Shown: positions 1 to 8,946 of the stretch, piece after piece
Layout of the letters: every line of letters starts with the position of its first letter
Numbering within the stretch: position 1 is the first letter of the stretch
Assembly: GCF_038719015.1 (NCBI RefSeq)
Contig: NZ_CP152276.1
Span: forward strand, 2,275,501-2,339,500
DNA from: Nguyenibacter vanlangensis
GTDB lineage: Bacteria > Pseudomonadota > Alphaproteobacteria > Acetobacterales > Acetobacteraceae
Direction: 5' to 3'
DNA length: 64,000 nt
The notes under the pieces: model-generated
Told to the model about the DNA's origin: nothing
The model's database searches: none
The model's input: only the letters and a program-made list of their open reading frames with translations
Position numbers and translations under genes: made by a program

Positions 1-567
1 CGAGCTGCCGGCACCCGGGCCGTCATGCCACGCCTGCGACGAACGGGCCAGGTAGGAGGTGAACACGAAGGTCGTGCCCGAGCCGTCGGCGCGATGCACG
101 CTGGCGATCGGCAGGTCCGGCAGCTTCAGGCCCGGGTTCAGGGCCGCGATCTTCGGGTCGTTCCAGTCGGAAATGTCACCCGAATAGATGCCGGCCAGCA
201 CCTCGCCCGTCAGGCGCAGCGTGTCCGCCGTGACGCCAGGGACGTTCACGACCGGCACGATGCCGCCCATGACGGTCGGGAACTGGAACAGATTGCCCTT
301 CGCCAGCTTGGCCGGGTCCATCGGCGCGTCCGACGCGCCGAAATCGACCGTGCCGGCCAGGATCTGGTTCTGGCCCGCGCTGGAGCCCACGCTCTGGTAA
401 TTGACGGTAACGCCGCTGGCGTCACGGCCGGCCGCGCCCCAGGCCTCATAGATCGGGGCCGCGAAGCTGGATCCGGCGCCGGTGATGTCCGCGGCATGCG
501 CGGCGGCAACGACGACGGAGCCGCTTGCGAGCAAGGCGGCGGCAAACAAAATGGCAGGACGGCGCAT
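1..567 (-). CDS. pstS: Phosphate ABC transporter periplasmic binding protein, partial (3' end off window)
   Basis: This is the N-terminal 189 codons of a PstS-type periplasmic phosphate-binding protein, the capture component of the high-affinity Pst transporter. It starts at the ATG at 567 (MRRPAILFAAALLASG), followed by a clear Sec signal peptide ending near AHA. The mature part opens with ITGAGSSFAAPIYEAW, and GSSAGQNQI, DFGASDAPM and ADGSGTTFVFTSYL follow; these are the conserved phosphate-contact segments of PstS. It lies 73 bp downstream of phoR in the same direction, separated from pstC by the whole pst-pho cluster, which is an unusual order. PHO-box-like half-sites inside the phoR 3' end suggest it has its own phosphate-controlled promoter. 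The C-terminus is beyond the left edge. Confidence 0.95.
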   Translation of the reverse strand, partial: MRRPAILFAAALLASGSVVVAAAHAADITGAGSSFAAPIYEAWGAAGRDASGVTVNYQSVGSSAGQNQILAGTVDFGASDAPMDPAKLAKGNLFQFPTVMGGIVPVVNVPGVTADTLRLTGEVLAGIYSGDISDWNDPKIAALNPGLKLPDLPIASVHRADGSGTTFVFTSYLARSSQAWHDGPGAGSS

Positions 568-640
568 CGGGTTCCGTATCCCTGAACGAGCGTGAAAAAC
601 GTCCCGGCGGACACCGGCGGCGTCCCCGGGCGCCCCCGTC

Positions 641-1918
641 CTAGCCCGGATCGGCGGGCTGAGGGGGTGATGTGTCTGTGACAGTTTCATGACGTTTCGA
701 TGACATCGTATCACCCAAAGGAAACCAGACTGTAAAGGCGGTCCCCTGCCCGACCACGCTTTCGATCGTCAGGCGGCCGTCATGGCGGTCGATGATATGC
801 TTGACGATGGCCAGGCCCAGCCCGGTACCGGTGCGCCGGGCCACCGTGCCCTCGACGCGATAGAATCGCTCGGTCAGACGCGGAATATGCCGTGCCTCGA
901 TCCCCGGTCCGTTATCGGTCACGCTGAAGGCGATGCCGGTCCGCGCGCCCCCGATGGCCGGCGGCCTGACCGCGCCGACCGAGATCGCCGCCCCGCCGGG
1001 CCCGGTCTGCCGCGCCCGCAGGCCGATCCGCACCGCGCGGTCGCTTTCGCCCGAACCGTATTTGATCGCGTTCTCGACCAGGTTCAGCAACACCTGCACG
1101 ACCTGGTCCGAATCGCCCGGAAAATCCGGCAGCGCGGGCGGCAGGTCGACATGCAGCGTCGCGGGTCCCCCATCCAGCAGCGGCGCGGCCTCGTCGCGCA
1201 CCCGGGCGATCGTCGCCGCCGGATCGACCAGGCCGCGCGGCTTGCGATGCTCGGTCATCTGCACGCGCGACAGCATCAGCAGGCGGTCCAGCAGGCGCTG
1301 CATGCGCGCCGCCTGCCCGGCCATCACGCCCAGGAAACGCTGCTGCGCCGGCGGGTCCTCGGCGGCCGGACCGCGCAGCGTCTCGATGAAGCCGATCAGC
1401 GCGGCCAGCGGCGTGCGCAGTTCGTGGCTGGCATAGGCCACGAAATCGGTGCGCATGCGCTCGACCGCGTCCTGCTCGCTCCAGTCCAGCAGGGTGGCCA
1501 GCACCACCGATTCCCCCTGCGCGATCCGCACGCGGCGGAACTGGCCGCGCACCGCGCGCCGCACCGGGACGTCCAGCACCAGATCGACCTCGCCGCGATC
1601 GCCGTCGCGCAGCCGCAGCAGCGCCGATTGCGACGCCGGATGGCGGATGATGGCGCCCAGGCTGTCGCCGAACAATTCCCACGCCCCGGGACCGGCATGC
1701 AGGATGCGCCCGCCGGCATCCAGCACCAGGATCGCCGCCGGCACCAGGTCCAGCGTCTCGATCATCCGCGCCAGCGCGTCGGCCGAGGGCGGGATGGCGC
1801 GGGCCGGATCGGCGCCGGCCGGCGCCGCGCCATCGCCCGGCCGGCGGCGCGCCAGGCGCCAGGCCATGCAGGCCGCCGACAGCACCGCGCCCGCCGCCAC
1901 GAGGTCCTCGACCCTCAT
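641..1918 (-). CDS. phoR: Phosphate regulon sensor histidine kinase PhoR
   Basis: This is the 425-residue sensor kinase partner of PhoB. A short hydrophobic N-terminus (residues about 7-20) is followed by a PAS-like segment (about 50-145). The dimerisation/phosphoacceptor box is YASHELRTPLAALIGF with the phosphorylated His near residue 165. The ATPase core follows, with N-box NLVENAIKYG, G1 TDNGPGI and G2 GTGLGLAIVKHI. It lies just downstream of phoB on the same strand (75-bp gap) and directly before pstS. In this family PhoR is held off by the Pst transporter and PhoU when phosphate is plentiful, and phosphorylates PhoB when it is scarce. The last residues are also DNA sequence for a PHO-box-like array. 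Confidence 0.93.
   Translation of the reverse strand: MRVEDLVAAGAVLSAACMAWRLARRRPGDGAAPAGADPARAIPPSADALARMIETLDLVPAAILVLDAGGRILHAGPGAWELFGDSLGAIIRHPASQSALLRLRDGDRGEVDLVLDVPVRRAVRGQFRRVRIAQGESVVLATLLDWSEQDAVERMRTDFVAYASHELRTPLAALIGFIETLRGPAAEDPPAQQRFLGVMAGQAARMQRLLDRLLMLSRVQMTEHRKPRGLVDPAATIARVRDEAAPLLDGGPATLHVDLPPALPDFPGDSDQVVQVLLNLVENAIKYGSGESDRAVRIGLRARQTGPGGAAISVGAVRPPAIGGARTGIAFSVTDNGPGIEARHIPRLTERFYRVEGTVARRTGTGLGLAIVKHIIDRHDGRLTIESVVGQGTAFTVWFPLGDTMSSKRHETVTDTSPPQPADPG
678..705 (-). promoter_or_regulatory. Candidate PHO box array for pstS, inside the phoR 3' end
   Basis: Reading the minus strand, three half-sites recur with about 11-bp period: TGTCAT (705-700), CGTCAT (694-689) and CTGTCAC (684-678), separated by A-rich cgaaa and gaaa. 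This matches the PhoB-box pattern of two or more CTGTCAT-like repeats 11 bp apart. The array ends about 110 bp upstream of the pstS start and overlaps the last 26 codons of phoR. The match is seen; PhoB binding is inferred. Confidence 0.6.
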
Positions 1919-1993
1919 GCCGGGCGCAGCCTGCCCGCGCGACCGGGACGGAAAGCAGGAACGATGCCGGCCACGGTCCTGCCGCGCGGCGGT

Positions 1994-2725
1994 TCAGGCG
2001 CGCGGATCATCCAGCGCATAGCCGGCGGCACGCACGGTGCGGATGATGTCGGCCTCGCCCGGCCCGTTGAGGATCAGCCGCAGGCGGCGGATATGCACGT
2101 CCACCGTCCGCAGTTCGACATGCACCCCGCGTTCCCACACGCGCTGCAGCAGGTCCTCGCGCGAGAAGACCTGGCGCGGATGGCGCAGGAAGAATTCCAG
2201 GATGCGATATTCGGTGGGGCCCAGGGTCAGGGTGCGGCCGTTGCGCTCGGCGCGATGGGCCACCGTATCCAGCGTGACGTCGGCGAAGCGCAGCAGGTTG
2301 TCGGCCGGCGGCGCGCGGCGCAGCAAGGCGCGGATCCGCGCCTGCAGCGCCTCGATGCTGCAGGGCTTGGTCACGTAATCGTCGGCGCCGGTGTCCAGGC
2401 CGCGAATATTGTCGGCCTCTCCCGCGCGGGCGGTCAGCATGATGATCGGCAGGGTGCGCGTCGCCTCCTGGTCGCGCAGGCGGCGGCAGACATCCAGCCC
2501 CGACAGGCCGGGCAGCATCCAGTCCAGCACCATCAGGTCCGGCCGGCGGGCCGCGACGCGGGCCAGCGCCTCGGGCCCGTCCTCGGCCGCGCCGACCTCG
2601 TAGCCCAGCTTTTCGAGGTTGTAGCGCAGCATCATCAGCAGCGCCTCGTCATCCTCGACGACCAGGATATAAGGCGCGCGCGCGTTCTCCCGTCCGTCGC
2701 CCCTGTCCGTCATTGCCCCCGACAC
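1994..2725 (-). CDS. phoB: Phosphate regulon response regulator PhoB
   Basis: This OmpR-family response regulator has 243 residues counted from the GTG at 2725; an in-frame ATG at 2713 is an alternative start. The receiver domain begins YILVVEDDEALL, and the phosphoacceptor Asp is in LMVLDWMLPG (about residue 68). The switch residues lie in MLTARAG and the conserved Lys in DYVTKPCS. The C-terminal winged helix includes LTLGPTEYRILEFFLRHP and ends with VDVHIRRLR and TVRAAGYAL. A strong AAGGAGGAG ribosome-binding stretch precedes the GTG. It sits between phoU and phoR in one minus-strand cluster and is expected to activate the pst genes through PHO boxes. Confidence 0.95.
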   Translation of the reverse strand: MSGAMTDRGDGRENARAPYILVVEDDEALLMMLRYNLEKLGYEVGAAEDGPEALARVAARRPDLMVLDWMLPGLSGLDVCRRLRDQEATRTLPIIMLTARAGEADNIRGLDTGADDYVTKPCSIEALQARIRALLRRAPPADNLLRFADVTLDTVAHRAERNGRTLTLGPTEYRILEFFLRHPRQVFSREDLLQRVWERGVHVELRTVDVHIRRLRLILNGPGEADIIRTVRAAGYALDDPRA

Positions 2726-2758
2726 GTCTCCTCCTTCGTCAGATCGTCCGCCAGATCG

Positions 2759-3454
2759 TCAAACCGCGGGACCGCCGCGCGGACGCACGACGGGCAACTG
2801 GTCGCCGGTGGTGGCGTAATAGACGCGCTCGGCGATATTGGTGGCGTGGTCGCCGATCCGTTCCAAATTCTTGGCGATGAACAGCAGATGCGTGCAGGAC
2901 CGGATGGTGCGCGGATCTTCCATCATATAGGTCACCAGCTCGCGGAACATGGCGGTATACAGCTCATCGACCGCGGTATCGGACTGCCAGACCTCGATCG
3001 CCCCCTCGCTGTCCTGCTGGGCCATCGCGTCGATCGCCCGGCGCAGATTCTCCTGCACCATCCGCCCCATGGTGCGCAACCCGCCCACCGACATGCGCCC
3101 GTCGCCCGGATCCAGCTTCAGCGTACGCCGGGCGATGCTGGCGGCGCAATCGCCGATCCGCTCCAGGTCGCCGGTGATCTTCATCGCCGACACGATCTCG
3201 CGCAGGTCGCCGGCCATCGGCGCGCGCAGCGCCAGCAGCCGGATCGCCAACGCCTCGACGTCGCGTTCCAGCGCATCGACCTGCGGGTCGCATTCGGACG
3301 CGGCCATGGCCGCTTCCTCGTCCCGGTCGACGATGGCCGCCATGGCCTGCGCCATCTGGCTTTCCACGATGCCGCCCATCCGCGCCATCATCGCCCGGAT
3401 CTGCCCCAGCTCCTGCTCATAGGAGCTGACGGTATGCGCCTGTTCCTTGACCAC
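2759..3454 (-). CDS. phoU: Phosphate signalling complex protein PhoU
   Basis: This is PhoU, 231 residues, the adaptor that couples the Pst transporter to PhoR. The preferred start is the GTG at 3454, because a strong GGAAGGAGG ribosome-binding sequence lies just upstream; the open frame extends further but overlaps pstB. Two three-helix PhoU repeats are visible, with metal-binding-type segments ITGDLERIGDCAASIARR in the first half and AKNLERIGDHATNIAERV in the second. The length matches the family. It lies 19 bp after pstB and 33 bp before phoB, consistent with one transcript. Confidence 0.95.
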   Translation of the reverse strand: MVKEQAHTVSSYEQELGQIRAMMARMGGIVESQMAQAMAAIVDRDEEAAMAASECDPQVDALERDVEALAIRLLALRAPMAGDLREIVSAMKITGDLERIGDCAASIARRTLKLDPGDGRMSVGGLRTMGRMVQENLRRAIDAMAQQDSEGAIEVWQSDTAVDELYTAMFRELVTYMMEDPRTIRSCTHLLFIAKNLERIGDHATNIAERVYYATTGDQLPVVRPRGGPAV

Positions 3455-3473
3455 GCTGCCCCTCCTTCCCGTA

Positions 3474-4337
3474 TCAGCCGAAGCGGCCGGTGATGTAGTC
3501 CTGGGTGCGGCGCTCACGCGGGGCGGTGAACATGCGGTCGGCATTGTCCACCTCGACCAGTTCCCCCAGGTAGAAGAACGCCACACGGTCCGCGCAGCGC
3601 GCCGCCTGCTGCATGTTGTGCGTCACGATCGCGATCGTGAATTCCGCCTTCAGCTCGTCCAGCAATTCCTCGATCCGCGCCGTCGAGATCGGGTCCAGCG
3701 CGCTGGTCGGCTCGTCCAGCAGGATCACCTCGGGCCGCGTCGCGATCGTCCGCGCAATGCACAGCCGCTGCTGCTGCCCGCCCGACAGCGCCGTCGCCGA
3801 CGTCCCCAGCCGGTCCTTCACCTCGCCCCACAGCGCCACCCGCCGCAGCACGTCCTCGACCCGCGCATCCATCTCCGGCCGCGTCAGCGTCTCGTGCAGC
3901 CGCACCCCGAACGCGATGTTCTCGTAGATCGACATCGGAAACGGCGTCGGCTTCTGGAACACCATCCCGATCCGCGACCGCAGCACGTTCAGGTCCATCT
4001 CCGGCGACAGGATGTTCCGCCCGTCGAACGTCACCTCCCCCGTCGCCCGCTGCCCGGGATACAGATCATACATCCGGTTCAGCACCCGCAGCAGCGTCGA
4101 CTTGCCGCACCCCGACGGGCCGATCATCCCCGTCACCCGCCGCGCCGGAAAATCCAGCGTGATGTCCCGCAGCGCCCGGTGCGCCCCATACCAGAAATCC
4201 AGCCCACGCACCGAAAGCGCCGGCGCCGCGGCATCCGCCGCCGGCACGTCCTGCATCACCCCGTCCCTCATTCCCTGATGTCCCATCGGGCCTTGATATC
4301 CCATCGGGCCCTGATGTCCCCTCGGCGCACCGTCCAT
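3474..4337 (-). CDS. pstB: Phosphate ABC transporter ATP-binding protein PstB
   Basis: This is the ATPase of the Pst phosphate importer, 287 residues. Walker A is GPSGCGKST (73-81), the signature is LSGGQQQR, Walker B is [13 protein letters not shown] and the H-loop is in VTHNMQQA. It is longer than usual PstB (about 250 residues) because of an N-terminal extension containing a Gly/Gln/Pro/Met repeat encoded by an 18-bp tandem repeat. An internal Met at residue 28 ([10 protein letters not shown]) could be the true start. The pstA stop is 4 bp upstream, so the genes are probably translationally linked. Confidence 0.95.
   Translation of the reverse strand: MDGAPRGHQGPMGYQGPMGHQGMRDGVMQDVPAADAAAPALSVRGLDFWYGAHRALRDITLDFPARRVTGMIGPSGCGKSTLLRVLNRMYDLYPGQRATGEVTFDGRNILSPEMDLNVLRSRIGMVFQKPTPFPMSIYENIAFGVRLHETLTRPEMDARVEDVLRRVALWGEVKDRLGTSATALSGGQQQRLCIARTIATRPEVILLDEPTSALDPISTARIEELLDELKAEFTIAIVTHNMQQAARCADRVAFFYLGELVEVDNADRMFTAPRERRTQDYITGRFG
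4275..4320. repeat. 18-bp tandem repeat (about 2.5 copies) in the pstB N-terminal extension
   Basis: The units ctgatgtcccatcgggcc (4275-4292) and ttgatatcccatcgggcc (4293-4310) differ at two positions, and a partial third copy follows. On the coding strand the repeat encodes alternating GHQGPM and GYQGPM, which explains the non-canonical extension of PstB. Confidence 0.9.
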
Positions 4338-4341
4338 GGCC

Positions 4342-5328
4342 CTACTGCCCCGCGCCCAGCCGCCGGTGCCACATCCGCACCACCACGTTCAGCACCAGCA
4401 CCCCCGCCGTGATCAGCAGCGCGCCCGTCCAGGCCAGTTGCACCCAGTCGTCATACGCCGACCCTGCATATTGATAGATCGCCACCGGCAGGCTGGCCAT
4501 CGGCGCGTCCAGCGACAGCGACCAGTTCATGTTCCCCAGCGAGGTGAACAGCAGCGGCGCCGTCTCCCCCGACACCCGCGCCACCGCCAGCAGGATCCCC
4601 GTCAGCACTCCGGCCCGCGCCGCCCGCAGGCACACCTGCAGCACGACCCGCCATTTCGGCGCCCCCAGCGCATAGGCCGCCTCGCGCATCGTCAGCGGCA
4701 CCAGCCGCAGCATGTCCTCGGTCGTCCGCACCACCACCGGCACGAACAGCATCGCCAGCGCAACCGCCCCCGACAGGCCAGAAAAATGCCCCACCGGCGC
4801 CACCAGCGCCAGATACACGAACAGACCCACCAGGATCGACGGCGCCGACAGCATCATGTCCGACACGAACCGCACCACCGCCACCACCCGTCCGTCGGTC
4901 GCGTATTCCGACAGGTAGATCCCCGTCAGCAGCCCCACCGGCGTGCCGATCGCCGCCGCCAGCCCGGTCTGCACCAGGCTGCCCGCGATCGCGTTCGCCA
5001 GCCCCCCGCCGCCGCCCGGCGGCGTCATCACCCGCACCAGCGTCCCCGCCGACAGGCCGGGCAGCCCCCGCGCCAGCAACGTCAGCAGGATCGAGCCCAG
5101 CGCCAGCAGCACGATCCCCGTCGCCCCCAGGCTCAGCCCCGTCGCCAGACGGTCCGCCAGCCGACGCCGCGCCGCCAGCCGCCCGCCGCGCCCCCAGCCC
5201 GCCCCGGACAGCGCCGCGGGCACCCCGGCCAGTTCTCCCGACATCACGTCATCCGACGTCGCGTCACTCGGCGTCGCCTCACCCGGCACCTCGCCGCCGC
5301 TCATCGTCCCGTTCTCCCGGTCCGCCAT
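4342..5328 (-). CDS. pstA: Phosphate ABC transporter permease PstA
   Basis: This is the second inner-membrane permease of the Pst transporter, 328 residues. About 60 hydrophilic residues precede the first membrane segment ([17 protein letters not shown]), and roughly six transmembrane helices follow. The ATPase-coupling EAA-like loop is in [16 protein letters not shown]. The hydrophilic N-terminus is longer than in E. coli PstA and holds a degenerate 15-bp repeat. The pstC stop at 5330 is 1 bp from this ATG, so expression should be coupled to pstC, whose frameshift could therefore have a polar effect. Confidence 0.93.
   Translation of the reverse strand: MADRENGTMSGGEVPGEATPSDATSDDVMSGELAGVPAALSGAGWGRGGRLAARRRLADRLATGLSLGATGIVLLALGSILLTLLARGLPGLSAGTLVRVMTPPGGGGGLANAIAGSLVQTGLAAAIGTPVGLLTGIYLSEYATDGRVVAVVRFVSDMMLSAPSILVGLFVYLALVAPVGHFSGLSGAVALAMLFVPVVVRTTEDMLRLVPLTMREAAYALGAPKWRVVLQVCLRAARAGVLTGILLAVARVSGETAPLLFTSLGNMNWSLSLDAPMASLPVAIYQYAGSAYDDWVQLAWTGALLITAGVLVLNVVVRMWHRRLGAGQ
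5247..5291. repeat. Degenerate 15-bp tandem repeat in the pstA N-terminus
   Basis: Three 15-bp units (5247-5261, 5262-5276, 5277-5291) share the pattern cgtcAyyCGgCGtcg. They encode a Ser/Thr/Asp/Gly-rich stretch ahead of the first membrane helix of PstA. The third unit is diverged. Confidence 0.7.
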
Positions 5329-5329
5329 C

Positions 5330-6299
5330 TCACGCCCCCCGCCGCAGCAGCACCCGCGAGCAGGCCAGCGTGACGAACGAGATCACCATCAGGATGAAGC
5401 CCAGCGCCAGCAGCGACGACAATTTCAGGCTGCCCGCCGCGCTCTCGGGAAATTCCAGCGCGATCAGCGACGCGATCGTGTTCCCCGGCGCGAACAGCGA
5501 CCAGCCGATCCGGTTGGCGTTGCCGATCACGAAGGTCACCGCCATCGTCTCGCCCAGCGCCCGCCCCATCCCCAGCATCACGCCGCCCACCAGCGCCGGA
5601 CGCGACCAGGGCAGGATCACGCTGCGCATCACCTCCCACCGCGTCGCACCCAGCCCATAGGCGCTCTCGCGGATCTGCGCCGGCATCGCCGTGAACACGT
5701 CGCGCATCACCGCGCACACGAACGGCGTCACCATCACCGCCAGCACCAGCCCACCGGTCAGCAGCCCCGTCCCGTAGGGCGCCCCCGTGAAACAGCACCC
5801 CCAGCACCGGCACATGCCCAAGATGCCGGTTCGCCCACGGCTGCACCACCCGCGCCATCACCGGCACGATCACGAAGAAGCCCCACATCCCGAATATGAT
5901 CGACGGCACCGCCGCCAGAAGCTGCACCGCCATGCCGATCGGCCCCGCGACCGACCCCGGCGCCATCTCCACCAGCCAGAACGCGATCCCGAACGCCAGC
6001 GGCACCGCAATCAGCAGCGCCAGCACCGTCGTCATCACCGAACCGAACACCGGCGCAAGCGCCCCGAAATGCTCCGACACCGGGTTCCATGCCGTGCTCC
6101 ACGCAAAGCCGGGGCCGAACGCACCCCATGCCTGCGCCCCGCCCCACGCCAGAACCCCGATCAGACCCCCAAGAAGCGCCAGAAGCGACCACCCGCTCAG
6201 CCGCACCGCAGCCGCGAAAACCACGTCTCCGCCGTTTCCGAATCCGCGTCGCCCCGCCGGAACATCGTTCCGCGCGGCCTGGGTCGGCATCCGCTGCAT
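5330..6299 (-). pseudogene. pstC: Phosphate ABC transporter permease PstC, interrupted by one frameshift
   Basis: This is the first permease of the Pst importer. From the ATG at 6299 the frame reads a good PstC N-terminus (VPSIIFGMWGFFVIVPVMA, then HLGHVPVLGVLF) and then turns to nonsense near 5790. The correct C-terminal half continues one frame over (TGAPYGTGLLTGGLVLAVMV, then QIRESAYGLGATRWEVM) to the stop at 5330. Removing one base from the AAA at 5790-5792 (TTT on the coding strand) restores a continuous protein of about 322 residues, the normal PstC length. The C-terminal part is otherwise perfect, so this is either a very recent mutation or a sequencing error. The rest of the cluster is intact. 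Confidence 0.9.
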
Positions 6300-6386
6300 A
6301 CGTCACTATCCCGATGCCGTGTCCATAACCGAACCACCCATAGCGTTCGGCCCACGCCGCTTCAATCAGCCAGCCCGGCGCGGCCG

Positions 6387-6404
6387 ATTAAGTTTTTATG
6401 ACAA
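6387..6404 (-). promoter_or_regulatory. Candidate PHO box upstream of pstC
   Basis: On the minus strand the sequence TTGTCATAAAAACTTAAT resembles the PhoB consensus, with a very good first half-site (TGTCAT plus A-run) and a weaker second one. It lies 88 bp upstream of the pstC ATG, just beyond the terminator of the neighbouring gene. This is the expected place for the phosphate-starvation promoter of the pst cluster. Confidence 0.6.
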
Positions 6405-6410
6405 CAATCC

Positions 6411-6444
6411 GCGGTTTTCCGCCCCCTCCGTGGCGGAAAACCGC
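6411..6444 (-). terminator. Strong hairpin downstream of the EAL-domain gene
   Basis: A perfect 13-bp inverted repeat GCGGTTTTCCGCC / GGCGGAAAACCGC has an 8-nt loop and begins 3 bp past the stop of the minus-strand EAL gene. There is no clear U-run, so intrinsic termination is only likely. It insulates that gene from the pst promoter region. Confidence 0.7.
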
Positions 6445-6447
6445 GCG

Positions 6448-8706
6448 TCAGGGGCCGGCCTGACATTGCCAGGCCGCCAGCCAGTGCGGCACCCGCCCCG
6501 CGCGCAGCGGCCGCGACATCAGGTATCCCTGCACCACGGGGCACTCCAGGTCGTCGAGCAATTCCAACTGCCGCCGCGTCTCCACCCCCTCGGCCACCAC
6601 GGTCACGCCCAGGCTCTGGCCGATGCGGATCACCGCGTTCACGATGGAATGGGCCGTGCCGGCCTGCTCCAGCCCGCCCATGAAGCCGCGATCGATCTTG
6701 ACCTCGCTGAGCGGCAGGTTGACCAGGTTCGCCAGGCTGGAAAAACCGGTGCCGAAATCATCCATCGACAGGCCGACGCCCAGCGCGCGGATGGCATGGG
6801 CGGCGGCGATCGTCCGCGCCTCGTCGGCGATCATGCAGCTCTCGGTCATTTCGACCATCAGCCGGCCGGGCGGAATGCCGGTTTCCGCCAGGATGGCGGC
6901 GATCACCCCCGGCAGGCGCGGGTCCCGGAAATGGCGGGCCGACAGATTGACCGCCACCGCCGGGACCTCGATCCCCGCGGCGATCCATTCGGCCATCTGC
7001 CGGCAGGCCGTGCGCAGCGCCCATTCCCCCAGCGCCTCGACCATCCCGCTTTCCTCGGCCAGCGGAACGAAGCGGGCGGGCGGAATATCCCCCTGCGCCG
7101 GGTCGTGCCAGCGGGCCAGCGCCTCGACGCCGTACAGCGCGCCGTCGCGGGGACGGATCTGCGGCTGGTAGACCAGGCTCAATCGCCCGTCCGACAGCGC
7201 CTCGCCCAGCGCCCCGGCCAGGATGATCCGGTCCTGCGCACGGCGATTCATTTCCGGACTGAAGAAGCGATACGTATCGCCCCCGGCATCGCGCGCCCGC
7301 GATACCGCGATCTGGACATGGCGCAGCACGGTTTCGACCGGCTGCGCCGCGCCGACGGCGACACAGATCCCGATGCTGGCGGTCGAACCGACCGACACGC
7401 CGTCGACCGCGAAAGGCCGCGCCACCGCGCGCAGGATCGACCCGGCCAGCGACGCGGCATGGTCGACCGCCAGCACCCCGTCGCGATCCGCGGCCGGCGC
7501 GCGTCCAGGCCGCGCCGTCGGCCGGGGCGGCCCGGTCACGACGGTGAACTCGTCCTCGCCGCTGCGGATCAGCAGGTCGTCCCCCCCGATGACCGTCTTC
7601 AGCCGCTCGGCCACGCCGATGGCGATCGCATCCGCGCCGCCTGCCCCCAGCGCATCGCCGATCTCGCGGAAGCGGTCGATATCGACCGCGATCAGGGTCG
7701 GCGCGTCCCAGCCATCGCCATCGTGCCCGGCCTGCAGGTGCTCGCGCAGCCAGGTGCGGTTCGGCAGGCCGGTCACCGCGTCGTAATGCGCCAGCCGCGC
7801 GATGCGCGTCCGCGCGTTTTCCTGTTCCATCGCCAGGGTGCACAGAAGCAGGCAGGCATCGACCACCCGCCGATGCCACAGCGCGGGCTCGCGCCGGGTC
7901 CGGAAATACAGGGCCAGGCTGCCGGCCACCGTGCCGTCGCGCATGCGGATCGGCGAGGACCAGCACGCCGCCAGCCCCAGCGGCAGGACCAGGTCGCGCA
8001 GCGGATTCGCCCAGCGCGGGTCGCTGCCGATGTCGGCGGCCAGGATCTCGTCACCCATATGGACCGCCGCCCCGCAACAGCCGGTCATCGGGCCCATCGC
8101 CATGCCGGCCCAGGCCATGGCCACCGATGCCGGCATGGCATGGCGGCCGGCCATCCAGGCCGACCCGTCCTCGGACCGGACCGTGATCGTGGCGACGACG
8201 TCGGGGGTAATGTCCTCGATCAGCCGGCAGATCAGTCCCATCACGCCGGGAAAATCCATCGCCCCGGTCAGGGCGGCCATGACCTCCATGCGCAGGTCGC
8301 GCAGGGCCACGTACTGCGTCTCGTCCGTCATCACCACGACGGTCTCGCCCTCGGTCCCCGCGCCGCCCCCGACCGGGCTGGCGGCGGAGCAGAACCAGAG
8401 GTCGCGCCCGTCGCGCGCCCGCGCATGCAGGTCGATCTCGAAACTGCGGCGGGCGCCCAGATTGGCGCGGAACTCGCGCAGGGCCGGCATGTCGGCCTCG
8501 CGCGCCGACAGCATCACCGACACGTCCCGCGACAGCACCTCGTGCGGCGCATAGCCCAGCACCCGGGTGAAGGCCGGATTGACGAAGACGATCCGGTCCA
8601 GCGAATCCAGGATCATCATCGGGCGGTCGCTCTGGGTCACGATGGTGGCGTACCGCCCCGCGGCATCCACCCCGTCCGCCAGGCCGGGCATGTCGCGCGG
8701 AGTCAC
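6448..8706 (-). CDS. PAS-GAF-GGDEF-EAL protein, probable c-di-GMP phosphodiesterase
   Basis: This cytoplasmic 752-residue signalling protein starts at the GTG at 8706 (GAGGGA upstream; in-frame ATG at 8691). In order it has a PAS domain (about 25-135, PMMILDSLDRIVFVNPAF), a GAF domain (about 145-310, with GCCGAAV and GLAACWSSPI), a GGDEF domain whose active site is degenerate (RSGEDEF in place of GGDEF), and an EAL domain with its signature intact (GVEALARW), plus DDFGTGFSSL and VKIDRGF. A degenerate cyclase with an intact EAL suggests net c-di-GMP hydrolysis. The architecture resembles the oxygen-responsive PDEA proteins controlling cellulose synthesis in Komagataeibacter; haem binding cannot be judged here. 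Confidence 0.9.
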   Translation of the reverse strand: MTPRDMPGLADGVDAAGRYATIVTQSDRPMMILDSLDRIVFVNPAFTRVLGYAPHEVLSRDVSVMLSAREADMPALREFRANLGARRSFEIDLHARARDGRDLWFCSAASPVGGGAGTEGETVVVMTDETQYVALRDLRMEVMAALTGAMDFPGVMGLICRLIEDITPDVVATITVRSEDGSAWMAGRHAMPASVAMAWAGMAMGPMTGCCGAAVHMGDEILAADIGSDPRWANPLRDLVLPLGLAACWSSPIRMRDGTVAGSLALYFRTRREPALWHRRVVDACLLLCTLAMEQENARTRIARLAHYDAVTGLPNRTWLREHLQAGHDGDGWDAPTLIAVDIDRFREIGDALGAGGADAIAIGVAERLKTVIGGDDLLIRSGEDEFTVVTGPPRPTARPGRAPAADRDGVLAVDHAASLAGSILRAVARPFAVDGVSVGSTASIGICVAVGAAQPVETVLRHVQIAVSRARDAGGDTYRFFSPEMNRRAQDRIILAGALGEALSDGRLSLVYQPQIRPRDGALYGVEALARWHDPAQGDIPPARFVPLAEESGMVEALGEWALRTACRQMAEWIAAGIEVPAVAVNLSARHFRDPRLPGVIAAILAETGIPPGRLMVEMTESCMIADEARTIAAAHAIRALGVGLSMDDFGTGFSSLANLVNLPLSEVKIDRGFMGGLEQAGTAHSIVNAVIRIGQSLGVTVVAEGVETRRQLELLDDLECPVVQGYLMSRPLRAGRVPHWLAAWQCQAGP

Positions 8707-8946
8707 GTCCCTCGGCGGGCGTCGGGACCGGAAGACGGCACGGACGGTCTGTCGAACATCGCCACCTCCTCATGCGCGCAACGTTGTCCCGCATGCATGA
8801 AAAATCGCCTCATTTCAATGGCCCGGACCGCCCGTGGCCGGGAAAATTTATTTCTTATCCAAAACAACGAGCGCAATCCTCCCCCGATCGGCCGGCGGGA
8901 CCTCGTCGCGCGCCGTTCCGCCGGGCCGGGATGCCGAAACATGAGA

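Noticed and set aside
782..3493. A 903-residue plus-strand open frame across phoR, phoB and phoU
   Set aside because: It is a composition-driven shadow: Arg/His/Gln/Ala-rich with no domain, opposite three well-supported genes.
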